A stretch of DNA of 64,000 nt from Micromonospora sp. WMMD961 (GTDB lineage: Bacteria; Actinomycetota; Actinomycetes; Mycobacteriales; Micromonosporaceae), in NCBI RefSeq assembly GCF_029626145.1, contig NZ_JARUBJ010000002.1, positions 3,941,501 through 4,005,500 of the forward strand. Reading direction: 5' to 3'. This document shows positions 1 through 8,391 of the stretch, one piece after another. Position 1 is the first letter of the stretch, and the number at the start of each line of letters is the position of its first letter. Made by a program: the position numbers and the translations under genes. Below the pieces are notes generated by a model. The model saw only the letters and a program-made list of their open reading frames with translations, did no database searches and was not told the origin of the DNA.

Positions 1-1241
1 TCGTCGAGGAGCACGACCGGGTTCATCGAGCCGGCCTCGCGCAGCGCGCGGACGATCCGGCCGGGCAGCGCGCCCACGTAGGTGCGCCGGTGACCGCGGA
101 TCTCCGCCTCGTCGCGGACACCGCCGAGCGACACCCGGACGAAGTTGCGGCCGAGCGCCCGCGCCACGGATTCGCCGAGGCTGGTCTTGCCGACCCCGGG
201 AGGACCGGCGAGGGCGAGCACCGCGCCGGAGCCGCGTCCGCCGACCACGCCGAGGTTGCGCTCGGCCCGCCGGTTGCGCACCGCCAGGTACTCCAGGATG
301 CGGTCCTTCACGTCGGCCAGGCCGGCGTGGTCGGCGTCGAGCACCGCCCGGGCCGCGGCCAGGTCGGTGTTGTCCTCGGTACGCGTACCCCACGGCATCT
401 CGAGCACGGTGTCCAGCCAGGTGCGGATCCAGCCCGCCTCCGGGGAGGCGTCACTGGCCCGCTCCAGCTTGCCGACCTCGCGCATGGCCGCCTCGCGGAC
501 CTTCTCCGGCAGCTCGGCGGACTCGACCCGGGACCGGTAGTCGGCGGAGCCGTCCGGCTCGTCCTCGCCCAGCTCCTTGCGGATCGCGGCGAGCTGTTGG
601 CGCAGCAGGAACTCCCGCTGGGACTTCTCCAGCCCCTCGCGGACGTCACTGTTGATCTGCTCGGTGACCTCCTGCTCGGCCAGGTAGTCCTTCACCCAGC
701 CGACCAGCAGCTCCAGTCGGGAGGTGACGTCCGGCGCGGCGAGCAGTTCGGTCTTCTGCTCCAGGGTCAGCCAGGGCGCGTACCCGGCCGAGTCGGCCAG
801 CTCGGAGAGGTCGGTCATCCGCTCCACCGCGTCGATGACCTGCCAGGCGCCCCGCTGCTGAAGCACCGAGGTCACCAGGGCGCGGTACTCGCGGGCGAGT
901 TCCCGGGCCCGACCGGCGTAGGCGGGTTCGTCGAGTTCGGTCGCCTCGACCCAGAGGGCGGCGCCGGGGCCGGGCACTCCGGAGCCGATCCGGGCCCGGG
1001 ACAGGCCACGGATGACGGCGGCGGGCTCGCCCTCGGGCAGCCGGCCGACCTTCTCGATGGTGGCGACCACGCCGACCGGGCCGTACTCACCGTCGATCCG
1101 TGGCACGGCGAGCAGCTTGCGGTCGCCGGTCGCGCGAGCGGCGTCGATCGCGGCCTGGGTGGACGGGTCGAGGGTCACCGGGATGACCATCCCGGGCAGC
1201 AGCACGGCGTCGGTCAGGGGAAGTACCGGAAGAGTTGCCAT
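1..1241 (-). CDS. lon: ATP-dependent protease Lon (5' part, cut by window edge)
   Basis: Lon is a cytoplasmic AAA+ serine protease that removes damaged and regulatory proteins. About 413 codons are present. The N-terminal substrate-binding domain begins MATLPVLPLTDAVLLPGM and runs to about residue 190. A coiled helical region with the REFLLRQQLAAIRKELGE-type motif follows, then the Walker A loop GPPGVGKTS at about residues 345-353. The window ends inside Walker B (VVLLDE), so the sensor motifs and the Ser-Lys proteolytic dyad are off the edge. The start ATG at 1241 gives the canonical Lon N-terminus. The gene stands alone, and an HspR-type inverted repeat lies just upstream at 1264-1284, which predicts heat-shock control. 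Confidence 0.97.
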   Translation of the reverse strand, partial: MATLPVLPLTDAVLLPGMVIPVTLDPSTQAAIDAARATGDRKLLAVPRIDGEYGPVGVVATIEKVGRLPEGEPAAVIRGLSRARIGSGVPGPGAALWVEATELDEPAYAGRARELAREYRALVTSVLQQRGAWQVIDAVERMTDLSELADSAGYAPWLTLEQKTELLAAPDVTSRLELLVGWVKDYLAEQEVTEQINSDVREGLEKSQREFLLRQQLAAIRKELGEDEPDGSADYRSRVESAELPEKVREAAMREVGKLERASDASPEAGWIRTWLDTVLEMPWGTRTEDNTDLAAARAVLDADHAGLADVKDRILEYLAVRNRRAERNLGVVGGRGSGAVLALAGPPGVGKTSLGESVARALGRNFVRVSLGGVRDEAEIRGHRRTYVGALPGRIVRALREAGSMNPVVLLD

Positions 1242-1263
1242 CGAACACCTGCCATCACGTTGA

Positions 1264-1284
1264 GTTGAGCGTGTCTGGCTCAAG
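1264..1284. promoter_or_regulatory. HAIR-like HspR operator upstream of lon
   Basis: The inverted repeat TTGAGC - 7 nt - GCTCAA (arms 1265-1270 and 1278-1283) sits 24-43 bases upstream of the lon start. It matches the HAIR consensus CTTGAGT-N7-ACTCAAG in arm sequence and in the 7-nt spacing. HspR repression of lon through HAIR is known in Streptomyces. That this site works is inferred. Confidence 0.75.
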
Positions 1285-1332
1285 TAACAAAGCGTTCCCC
1301 TTGTTCCGGTCTGTGACCCACGCCACTGTAGG

Positions 1333-1386
1333 ACCCGGTCCGACATCGCCGACGAACTCCACCTGTCCGAGCGGACGGTGAAATGA
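1333..1386 (+). pseudogene. Relic of a LuxR-family helix-turn-helix
   Basis: Seventeen codons read TRSDIADELHLSERTVK and then a TGA stop. This is the recognition-helix region of LuxR/NarL-type HTH domains, which normally continues with NHV. No LuxR homology is visible on either side, and no receiver or start codon fits. It looks like a decayed fragment of a response regulator left between lon and lsr2. The short length leaves chance as an alternative. Confidence 0.45.
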
Positions 1387-1611
1387 ATGACCGCCGGGCA
1401 CGTTCGGGTTCCCACCGGGGCGGAGGCGGCGGCCATCTCCGGGCGCACCGGCCTGCTCGGCGAATGAGGCCACTTCATCGCCCCGATTCACGGTTTTGCT
1501 GGGTAACGGAATCGCGACGCGCCGAATGAATGGGACGCATATTGTTGCGGATTACCGGGGTGATAGGTCAGACTTTGGACACATCCCGCCGCACACAGGG
1601 AGTAATCGGCA
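1387..1611 (+). promoter_or_regulatory. lsr2 upstream region
   Basis: There is no gene here. The last 120 bases are less GC-rich than their surroundings, which fits the lsr2 promoter. An AGGGAG Shine-Dalgarno sequence precedes the lsr2 ATG. No specific -35/-10 pair or operator could be assigned with confidence. Confidence 0.4.
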
Positions 1612-1959
1612 ATGGCGAGAAAAGTAATCACGGTCCTGACCGACGACCTCGACGGTGGGAAGGCCGATCGGACGGTCGAGTTCAGTCTCGACGGCGTCGC
1701 CTACACGATCGACGTCTCGGACGAGAATGCAGGCGTCCTGCGCAAGGCGCTGGATCCGTACATCAATGCGGGTCGTCGGATCGGGCGCGGCCCGGTGGAG
1801 GGCACCCGCTCAGCCCGGCGTCCAGGGCGACCCGCCGGCGCGGGAATGGATCGCGAGCAGAACCGAGCAATCCGGGAATGGGCCGTCAAGAACGGCTACA
1901 AGATTTCGGAACGGGGTCGGATCCCGGTCGAGGTCGTCGAGGCGTACAAGAACCGCTGA
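1612..1959 (+). CDS. lsr2: Lsr2 nucleoid-associated silencer
   Basis: Lsr2 is the actinobacterial H-NS analogue. It bridges DNA and silences AT-rich, often foreign, sequence. At 115 aa the length is typical of the family. The N-terminal beta-rich dimerisation domain (MARKVITVLTDDLDGGKAD...) covers about residues 1-60, followed by a basic linker rich in R, G and P. The C-terminal DNA-binding domain (NRAIREWAVKNGYKISERGRIP) carries the RGR AT-hook-like motif. The gene is monocistronic, with AGGGAG upstream of its ATG and two strong hairpins downstream. Actinomycetes often have two lsr2 copies, and whether this is the major one cannot be told here. Confidence 0.97.
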   Translation: MARKVITVLTDDLDGGKADRTVEFSLDGVAYTIDVSDENAGVLRKALDPYINAGRRIGRGPVEGTRSARRPGRPAGAGMDREQNRAIREWAVKNGYKISERGRIPVEVVEAYKNR

Positions 1960-1971
1960 CGCACGAGGCGA

Positions 1972-2007
1972 CGACGGGGCCCTGCCGGAAACGGCGGGGC
2001 CCCGTCG
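1972..2007 (+). terminator. Hairpin after lsr2
   Basis: A perfect 11-bp inverted repeat (1972-1982 with 1997-2007) encloses a 14-nt loop that itself holds CCG/CGG. It starts 12 bases after the lsr2 stop. There is no U-tract, as is usual for high-GC actinobacterial terminators. Confidence 0.7.
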
Positions 2008-2032
2008 ACTTGTCCGGGCGTCGGGACGACGC

Positions 2033-2077
2033 GGCGGCCGGTCACCCAGGGGTTGTCGCCCCGGGTGACCGGCCGCC
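2033..2077. terminator. Bidirectional hairpin between lsr2 and the convergent gene
   Basis: A perfect 15-bp stem (2033-2047 with 2063-2077) is extended inside by four more G:C pairs after one bulged A. It lies 14 bases beyond the stop of the minus-strand gene at 2092 and can serve both convergent transcripts. Confidence 0.7.
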
Positions 2078-2091
2078 GTTGGCGCGTCCGC

Positions 2092-3345
2092 TCAGTTGAC
2101 GGTGATGCGCACCGAGTCGAACGCCGGGGTCTGGTTGGCCCGCTCCATCATCGGCAGACGGTGTGACCCGTCACCGGCCCAGACGGAGCACTGCGCGGTG
2201 CCCGACTCCGGCAGGCCCGGAACCTGGATGGTCACCTCGTCGGGCTGGGCCCCACCGCGGCCGTCCTCGGTCGCGACGAAGAACGCGGGCACCTCCTGCG
2301 GCTCCGGCGGGGTGGTCAGGCTGTCCAACATCCGGCACGCGGTGTGGAAGTGACCCCGGACCAGGCCCTGGGCGTTGAGCAGCGAGCTCTCCACGTAGTA
2401 GCCCCCCTGACCGGCCGCCAGGAAGCGGTCGCGGACCAGGTTGCGGGTGCTGACCCGCAGGGTGAAGGCCTGGTTCTGGCCGACCTGCTGAGGGAACTGG
2501 GTGATGAGCAGCGACGGGTTGTTCGCCGCGGCGCCGACCTCACCGAACTCGGTGCTCACGCAGCGGTTGCCGGTCTGGAAGCCGTCGTGCGGCTGGAGGC
2601 GGCTCTCTTCGCAGTCGTTGGCCAGCACGCCGAGACCGGCGCCGGGGGCGTTGCCGCCGTTGTTCCCGCCACCGTTGTTGCCACCTGGGGTGGTGCTGGG
2701 GGTGGTGCCGCCGCCGTTGTTCCCGCCACCGTTGTTGGTCGGCTGCACCGTGCACGTGGCGAGTTCCGCCAGACCCTGCGGTCGGGGACCGACACGGTCG
2801 ATAGCGGTCGTGATCCGGTCCAGCACCGCCCGCCGCTTGCCGGCCAGCGGCTGCAGGATCGCGTTGCGGATGAACGCCTCCCCCTTGTTGCCCTCGGCGG
2901 CGAGGCGACGGTCCGCCTCGGCGATCTGTGCCTGCAACTGGGCGAGGTTGCGGTCCACCTCGGCCCGCGCCCGGTCCGGCACCTGCGGCAGCTTGGCCGT
3001 CACGTCCGGGCAGGCGATGGCCGTGCCGGTGCCGACCGTGCCGTCCTTGCCGTCCTCACACTCGGGGACCGACTGCTGGCCGTCACCCCAGTGGTTGCGC
3101 ACCCACCGACCGTTCTGCCACGTTCGGCTGGTGGAGCCGGCACCGGTTGGCGCGGTCGCGCCGGGGCTCGGTTCCACGCATTGCCCGGCGGCCGGGCGGG
3201 GCTTATTTGTCCGCCGGTCCTGGGCCGACGAAATCTGGGTCACGGCGACGACTCCGCCGAAGACCACGAGCGTGCCGACAACGGCCAGCAGACGCTTGCT
3301 CCGCGCGTTGCCGGATGACCGGCGCGCCCGTGTGGACCTGCGCAT
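2092..3345 (-). CDS. Membrane-anchored or secreted actinobacterial protein of unknown function
   Basis: The product is 417 aa, and I do not recognise a named family with certainty. The start at 3345 (MRRSTRARR) is chosen because GAAGGAGAG lies 7-8 bases upstream. A basic N-terminus is followed by one hydrophobic segment at about residues 19-38 (RLLAVVGTLVVFGGVVAV), a signal anchor or signal peptide. A helical central region and an Asn/Gly/Pro/Thr-rich linker with GGGNNGG-type repeats come next. The C-terminal domain of about 170 aa has paired cysteines and aromatic residues (ESSLLNAQGLVRGHFHTACR). This layout suggests an extracytoplasmic domain presented on a flexible stalk. A strong hairpin lies just beyond the stop. 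Confidence 0.75.
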   Translation of the reverse strand: MRRSTRARRSSGNARSKRLLAVVGTLVVFGGVVAVTQISSAQDRRTNKPRPAAGQCVEPSPGATAPTGAGSTSRTWQNGRWVRNHWGDGQQSVPECEDGKDGTVGTGTAIACPDVTAKLPQVPDRARAEVDRNLAQLQAQIAEADRRLAAEGNKGEAFIRNAILQPLAGKRRAVLDRITTAIDRVGPRPQGLAELATCTVQPTNNGGGNNGGGTTPSTTPGGNNGGGNNGGNAPGAGLGVLANDCEESRLQPHDGFQTGNRCVSTEFGEVGAAANNPSLLITQFPQQVGQNQAFTLRVSTRNLVRDRFLAAGQGGYYVESSLLNAQGLVRGHFHTACRMLDSLTTPPEPQEVPAFFVATEDGRGGAQPDEVTIQVPGLPESGTAQCSVWAGDGSHRLPMMERANQTPAFDSVRITVN

Positions 3346-3640
3346 CGAATTGCTCTCCTTCTCGATCCGGTAGTGGATTCCTGCCCTCGGCGGACCGACG
3401 GATGTGAGATGGCGCGCCACGGAGTCGACCACCGTGACCTACCAGGTAATGCGTCGATGGCCGACGATGCCCTTTCCACACCGTCCCCCGCGCCCCGACG
3501 ACGCGAGTGGGGAGATCCTGTTCATTCGCGCAGGAGTACGGGGCGGCGACCGGGAAGGTTCAACAGACTCACAGGAAATTGCCGCGGCCCGGTACGGGGC
3601 CGCTGCGGCGCGGGGAATCAGCAGGTGGAACGGGCGCCGC

Positions 3641-4522
3641 TCAGTCGGCGCAGAGGTGGTCGAAGGCGAACCCGCCGACCAGTTCGTCGTGGCGCCGACT
3701 CAGCGCGACGATCTGCGCGGTCAACTCGGCGCGCGGCACCAGGTCGGCCACGGCGTTCTGCCGCAGCCGATCCCCGACGGCGACCGTGGCGAGGTCCTCC
3801 GCCAGCCGGGCCGGGTCGACACCGCAGGAGAAGCGGTGCTCGGTCACCGAGACGCGCTCGACGAGGCACGCGTCGGGGCGTACGTGCACCCAACTCCACC
3901 CCTGCGCCGGCCCGTCCGCCCAGCGCACGTGCAGTCCCCGCACGATCGGGTCGGCCACCCGCCCGGCCACGTAGGCGTCGACCGCCGCCGCGCGGGTCAG
4001 CGCCCCGAGGTCGTTGACCGCTCCGGTCCGGCCGTCCGGCAGCCGACCGAGGATGTCCCGGAAACCCACCGGCTCCGGTTCGTCGCCGGAGGCGGCCACG
4101 CCGGCACCGCCCGCGGCGTAGGCGCGCGCGTCGATCACGTACTCCACGAGGCGGCGCCCGTGCTCGGCCGCCCGCAACGTCGCAGAACCGATTCGCAGCA
4201 CGGGCAGGCCGACGGCCTCGCTCACGGCGTCCTTCAGCCGCTCGACGCGCTTCTCCGCCGAGCCGGCGGAGGCGACCGGGCCGATCTCCACGGCGACGAT
4301 CGCGCGGCCGGTCTCGGCGGAACAGACCACGAAGTCGAAGCTGGCACGGCTGGCCGAACTCCACTGGCTGCCGGTGACACCAGGCGGCCGCCCCTGGACC
4401 AGGTCACTGAGCCGGCGGTTCGGATGGACCCGCTGGCCGGCGCGGCTGAGCAGCGTGTCGTGCCCGCCCTCGGCGGATACCGCCCGCAGCCAACCACGGT
4501 CGTCGCTGCCGATGCTCGTCAT
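3641..4522 (-). CDS. DUF2726-like nuclease-fold protein
   Basis: The product is 293 aa. The N-terminal part (LLSRAGQRVHPNRRLSDLV, then FDFVVCSAETGRAIVAVE and KDAVSEAVGLPVLRI) resembles the DUF2726 domain. That domain has a restriction-endonuclease-like layout in which a D...E-x-K-like core is followed by a helix naming the 'remote' part. The rest (residues about 120-293) has no recognised domain. The start at MTSIGSDDRGW is preferred because upstream in-frame codons are low-complexity Arg/Gly/Ser. The Shine-Dalgarno is weak. No partner gene is adjacent, and the next gene is divergent across about 280 bases. Function is unknown, and DNA-related activity is only an inference from the fold. Confidence 0.6.
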   Translation of the reverse strand: MTSIGSDDRGWLRAVSAEGGHDTLLSRAGQRVHPNRRLSDLVQGRPPGVTGSQWSSASRASFDFVVCSAETGRAIVAVEIGPVASAGSAEKRVERLKDAVSEAVGLPVLRIGSATLRAAEHGRRLVEYVIDARAYAAGGAGVAASGDEPEPVGFRDILGRLPDGRTGAVNDLGALTRAAAVDAYVAGRVADPIVRGLHVRWADGPAQGWSWVHVRPDACLVERVSVTEHRFSCGVDPARLAEDLATVAVGDRLRQNAVADLVPRAELTAQIVALSRRHDELVGGFAFDHLCAD

Positions 4523-4800
4523 CTGCCTGATCCATCCGCCGGTCGGTCGAGCCGCGCCGAGTCTAGGCGGTCGATCATGACGTACGCCTCGGCGGCACGC
4601 CCGCCCCGTGCTCGGCGCCCGCCCGCCACTCGGCGATGCCCGTCGCCATGCCCGCGGCGATGTGCTTCTGCCGGATCGGTTCCCGCCGGTCGACGCTTCA
4701 CCGCCGCCTGTGACGTAGGTCACAGGCATGCCGTGTTCCAGGGAGCCGGTTGGGGTGTATCCAGCGGAGTCGCCGGTAGCGGACCGGCCGGGAGGTCAGC

Positions 4801-5895
4801 ATGTCGCGACAGCAGCTCGGCACCCGCACCGGCAGCGGTCGGGACGCCCGCCAACGCCGGGACGACCCGCGCGCCCGTCGACCTCGCCTGGCCGGTGATC
4901 CGACCATCCTCCGACGCCCCCGTACCGATCGAGCGGCACGTCACCATCGACTGCCACCACGACCCGTGGCCGCCGGTCCGTCCGCGCCGCCGGCCGGCCC
5001 CGCGCCGAACGCCGGGAACCCGGGCGCCGGTACCCGCAGCCGACGCCCGCCGCAGCACCGCACCGCCGGGACAGCGGACGTCGCACGCATCGCTGCCGAC
5101 GCGGCCCGCCAGGTGCCCGGCGTCACCGACGCCCACCCGGCCACCGTCCGGCTGGTCGACGACGCCGTGGGACTCGACCTGCACCTGGTCGGCACGTACG
5201 GGCACAGCGTGCCCGCCGTCGCCGAGGCCGTCCGGATCGCCGTCGCCGACCGGCTTGCCGCCGAGACCGGGCTCACCGTGGCCACCGTGACCATCACGGT
5301 GGACGACCTGATCGTCCCCGGGGCGGACCATGCCCACACGGGACGGCCGGTCCGGCGCCCCGAAGCGGGCATGCGCGTGGTCAACCGGGCCGCCTCGTCG
5401 CTGCTGGCCGTCGTCCTACTGGCCGGCGGGGTAGTGCTGGCCGTGCAGGCGCTGCTGGTCACACTGGGCCGGCCGGCCTCCCTGCTCGCCCGCACCCGCT
5501 GGTACGACGCGCTGACCGGCACCCGGTGGCACGACCCGGACGTCCGCACCGGCGCCGGCGCGGCCGTGCTACTGGGCCTGGTCATCCTGGTCGCCCAACT
5601 GCGCCGCTGGAGACCGGCCCGGCTGCGCCTCGACGAGCGGGACGGGTGGCACCTCCGCAGACGGTGCGTGGAACGCCGGCTGACCCTCGCGGCCGGGACC
5701 GTGCCCGGTGTCCGCCGGGCTCGGGTGCGCGTCCGGCGGCGCGCTGACCAGTGGCGTCCCCGCGTGCGCGCCACCGGTGATCCCGCCGCGCACGCGGAGG
5801 TCGAGTTCGCCGTGCGCCAGGAGCTGCGCCGGCTCGCCGCGCCCCGCACCGGCCGAGTCGAGATCCGGCTGCTTCCCCGCCGGCGGCCGGCATGA
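4801..5895 (+). CDS. Asp23/Gls24-DUF6286 fusion, envelope-stress protein
   Basis: The product is 364 aa. Residues 1-85 are Arg/Pro-rich and low complexity. Residues about 92-180 (VARIAADAARQVPGVTDA to VTITVDDLI) form an Asp23/Gls24 domain, a small alpha-beta fold of the alkaline-shock family. From residue 191 (MRVVNRAASSLLAVVLLAGG) a DUF6286 module with two transmembrane helices (about 198-222 and 250-268) follows, with a basic C-terminal tail. In many actinomycetes these two units are separate neighbouring genes. Here they are one frame. The start at 4801 is supported by GGGAGG five bases upstream. It overlaps the AmaP-like gene by ATGA, so the two are coupled. Third-position GC drops around 4880-4960, which leaves the N-terminal frame uncertain. 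Confidence 0.75.
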   Translation: MSRQQLGTRTGSGRDARQRRDDPRARRPRLAGDPTILRRPRTDRAARHHRLPPRPVAAGPSAPPAGPAPNAGNPGAGTRSRRPPQHRTAGTADVARIAADAARQVPGVTDAHPATVRLVDDAVGLDLHLVGTYGHSVPAVAEAVRIAVADRLAAETGLTVATVTITVDDLIVPGADHAHTGRPVRRPEAGMRVVNRAASSLLAVVLLAGGVVLAVQALLVTLGRPASLLARTRWYDALTGTRWHDPDVRTGAGAAVLLGLVILVAQLRRWRPARLRLDERDGWHLRRRCVERRLTLAAGTVPGVRRARVRVRRRADQWRPRVRATGDPAAHAEVEFAVRQELRRLAAPRTGRVEIRLLPRRRPA

Positions 5896-6455
5896 CCGAC
5901 GCCGCACACCGTCTGCTGTGGACGGTCGTCGCGTTGGTGCTGGTGGCGCTCGGAACGACAGCGATGTGGGTCAGCGTCGGCGCGCTGCCCGGCGACGATC
6001 CGGACGCGACGCTGCTCGACGCGGGGCTGCTCGACGCGTGGCGAACGGCCGCGCCGTGGAGCACCCTGGCCGCAGCGGTCACCGGCGTGGTCGCCGCCCT
6101 CGCGGGGCAGCGCCTGTTGGCGGGTGAGCTGCGGCGACCCCGCCAGGCACTACGCGGCGTGCTGAGCCACCCCGGCCACCGCCCCGGCCGTACCCGCCTG
6201 GCCACCGACGTGCTGGTCGGCGCACTGGAGCGCGACCTGACGACCGTCGAATCCGGGGTACGCCGCGCACGGGTGGTGCTCACCGGTACGCCGCAGCGAC
6301 CCGACGTGTGGATCCGGGTGGATCTGGCGGCCGACGCGCCGGCCGACGACGTACGCGAACACGTCGACGCCGCGGTCCGCCGGTTCGCGACGACCGCCGG
6401 CTGCGTGCCCGCGCACCTCGACGTGACCGCCCGCATCGAGCCGGGCCCGCCCTGA
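5892..6455 (+). CDS. amaP: AmaP-like alkaline-shock membrane anchor
   Basis: The product is 187 aa. Two N-terminal transmembrane helices (about residues 8-30 and 55-76) are separated by a short outer loop. A cytoplasmic domain (residues about 90-187) of the AmaP type follows, with the DVLVGALERDLTTVESGVRRARVVL stretch falling in its first half. In Firmicutes AmaP tethers Asp23 to the membrane, and actinobacterial homologues occur in Gls24 operons. The ATGA overlap with the preceding Gls24-DUF6286 gene supports the same role here. There is no signal peptide. The gene ends 54 bases before an unrelated gene. Confidence 0.75.
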   Translation: MTDAAHRLLWTVVALVLVALGTTAMWVSVGALPGDDPDATLLDAGLLDAWRTAAPWSTLAAAVTGVVAALAGQRLLAGELRRPRQALRGVLSHPGHRPGRTRLATDVLVGALERDLTTVESGVRRARVVLTGTPQRPDVWIRVDLAADAPADDVREHVDAAVRRFATTAGCVPAHLDVTARIEPGPP

Positions 6456-6509
6456 CCGCGTCGCGCCGATCGGACGGGCATGATCGGTGCCGGAACGGGA
6501 GGTACGCGG

Positions 6510-7235
6510 ATGCGGGTGGTGTCGTTGGTGCCGTCACTGACCGAGGCGGTGGCGCTGACCCTGCCGGGAGTGCTGGTCGGGGCCACCGACTGGTGCAGCC
6601 ACCCGGCCGGGCTCGACGTCAGCCGGGTCGGCGGCAGCAAGTACCCGGACCTGGACCGGGTTCGCGCGCTGCGGCCGGACCTCGTGCTACTGAACGTGGA
6701 GGAGAACCGGCGGGCGGACGCGGAAACGCTGCGGGCGGCCGGCGTACCGGTGCGGGTCACCTATCCGCGTACCGTCGCGGGCGCGTTGACCGAGCTGGGC
6801 GACCTGCTCGCCGAGTTGGGCGCGCCGACGGAGCCGGCCTGGTTGCGCACGGCCCGGCAGGCCTGGGACGAACCGCCCCGGCTGACGCCGTCCCGCCGGG
6901 CGGTGGTGCCGGTGTGGCGTCGGCCGTGGGTGGTGCTCGGCGGCGACACGTTCGCCGGTGACGTGCTGCGTCGGCTCGGCGTGGTCAACGCCTACGACGA
7001 GCACCCGGAGCGTTATCCCCGCCCCACCCTCGCCGAACTGCGCGAACGGCGGCCCGAGTTGGTGGTGCTGCCCGATGAGCCGTACACATTCACCGCCGAC
7101 GACGGGCCCGAGGCTTTTCCCGGTGTACCGTGCGTACTGCTCTCCGGTCGACATCTCACCTGGTACGGCCCCCCACTCGCCGAGGCGCCCGCACTCCTGG
7201 CCGACCAGCTCTCCCGGCCGGTGCTGGCCGGTTGA
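6510..7235 (+). CDS. Cytoplasmic helical-backbone metal-receptor protein (BtuF/TroA-like)
   Basis: The product is 241 aa. The sequence follows the periplasmic-binding fold of BtuF/FhuD-type receptors: RVVSLVPSLTEAVALT, then GATDWCSHP, GGSKYPDLDRVRALRPDLVLLNVEENR, and a second lobe with VVLGGDTFAGDVLRRLGVVNAY. No signal peptide or lipobox is present, so the protein should stay in the cytoplasm. No ABC permease or ATPase is next to it. The ATG at 6510 has GGGAGG seven bases upstream. Homologues without transporters are common in actinobacteria, and their ligand is not established. A cobalamin- or metal-chelate-binding role is only an analogy. Confidence 0.8.
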   Translation: MRVVSLVPSLTEAVALTLPGVLVGATDWCSHPAGLDVSRVGGSKYPDLDRVRALRPDLVLLNVEENRRADAETLRAAGVPVRVTYPRTVAGALTELGDLLAELGAPTEPAWLRTARQAWDEPPRLTPSRRAVVPVWRRPWVVLGGDTFAGDVLRRLGVVNAYDEHPERYPRPTLAELRERRPELVVLPDEPYTFTADDGPEAFPGVPCVLLSGRHLTWYGPPLAEAPALLADQLSRPVLAG

Positions 7236-7266
7236 CCCGACCCGTGCTGGTCAGGTGACCGACACG

Positions 7267-8208
7267 TCAGCCGGCCGGGGCGCGCCGCGCGGCCAGGAGG
7301 CTGGCGCCGATGGAGATCCCCAGGGTCAGCACCACCACCGCGAGGGTCAACCCGACCGGCAGTTTGCCCACCGGAGTCTCGGCGAGGACGAGTTTCAGCC
7401 CGGCGAACGCCAGCAGCAACGCGAGTCCGTACCGCAGGTAACCGAAGTGTCGCAGCAGGCCGGCGAGGCAGAAGTAGAGGCTGCGCAGCCCCAGCACGGC
7501 GAATGCGGTGGCCGTCCAGACCAGGAAGGTGTTGGTGGTGATGGCGAGGATGGCCGCCACCGAGTCGACGGCGAACACCACGTCGGTGGCCTCGATGGCG
7601 ACGAGCGCCACCAGCAGCAGCGTCGCCACCCGCCGGTCGTCCACCCGGGCCGTGAACCGGTCGCCGTGGTAGCGCGCGTCGGTGGGCACCAGCTTCCGGA
7701 ACAGCCGGACCACGACGTTGCGTTCCGGGTCGACGTCCGGCTTCCCGCGTACGGCGAGCCGCCAGCCGGTCCAGATCAGGAACGCGCCCAGCACGAACCC
7801 GGCCCAGCTGAGCCGGTCCAGGAGCTCGGCACCGGCGAGGATGAACAGCAGCCGGAAGACGAGCGCCCCCACGACTCCCCAGAACAGCACCTTGTGCTGG
7901 TAGCCGGCCGGCACCTGGAAGTAGCCGAAGAGCAGGGCGAAGACGAACACGTTGTCCACCGAGAGCGCCTTCTCCAGCAGGTACCCGGAGAAGTAGGCGA
8001 TGGCGGGGTCGCCGCCGAGCCCCCACCAGACGACCACACCGAACAGCAGGCCCGCGCTGATCCAGACGGCGCTCCAGAGCAGCGCCTCGCGTAGCTCGAT
8101 GACGTGGTTGTCGCGGTGCAGGAGCACGTCCACGGCGAGCATCACGGCGATCGCCGCGCCGACCGCCGCCCAGGCCCACAGCGGGACCGTGACTGTCACC
8201 TCCGCCAC
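7267..8208 (-). CDS. TerC-family integral membrane protein
   Basis: The product is 313 aa with about nine predicted hydrophobic helices. Signature blocks of the TerC/Alx family are clear: SGYLLEKALSVDNVFVFALL in the first half and ATDVVFAVDSVAAILAITTN in the second, each with the conserved acidic residue in a membrane helix. Family members export manganese or support metal loading of secreted proteins, and the historical tellurite link does not apply without ter genes. The GTG start at 8208 has GGAAGGG upstream. A small GCACCG/CGGTGC hairpin (8221-8236) lies directly above it. I looked for a yybP-ykoY manganese riboswitch and saw none. Confidence 0.93.
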   Translation of the reverse strand: MAEVTVTVPLWAWAAVGAAIAVMLAVDVLLHRDNHVIELREALLWSAVWISAGLLFGVVVWWGLGGDPAIAYFSGYLLEKALSVDNVFVFALLFGYFQVPAGYQHKVLFWGVVGALVFRLLFILAGAELLDRLSWAGFVLGAFLIWTGWRLAVRGKPDVDPERNVVVRLFRKLVPTDARYHGDRFTARVDDRRVATLLLVALVAIEATDVVFAVDSVAAILAITTNTFLVWTATAFAVLGLRSLYFCLAGLLRHFGYLRYGLALLLAFAGLKLVLAETPVGKLPVGLTLAVVVLTLGISIGASLLAARRAPAG

Positions 8209-8391
8209 CGAAGCCCTTCCGCACCGGCCACGGTGCGCGCCCCGTCACCCCGCCGGCCGGCCGTTCCCGAGCCTAGGCGAACGGCCGATCCGACGCCGGC
8301 GGTCCGGCGAACTCGGCCCTCGTCGAGACGTCGCAGCGACAGCCACGGGCGCCGAGGTGCCGGCGGGGTGGTGGCGTGGGGCGGACGGCAC

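Noticed and set aside
3404..5290. A 628-codon plus-strand open frame
   Set aside because: It has low-complexity composition, no Shine-Dalgarno or motif, and runs antisense to the DUF2726-like gene and across the Gls24 start.
8209..8391. Manganese (yybP-ykoY) riboswitch upstream of the TerC gene
   Set aside because: The conserved GGGGAGUAG-type core was not found on the minus strand.
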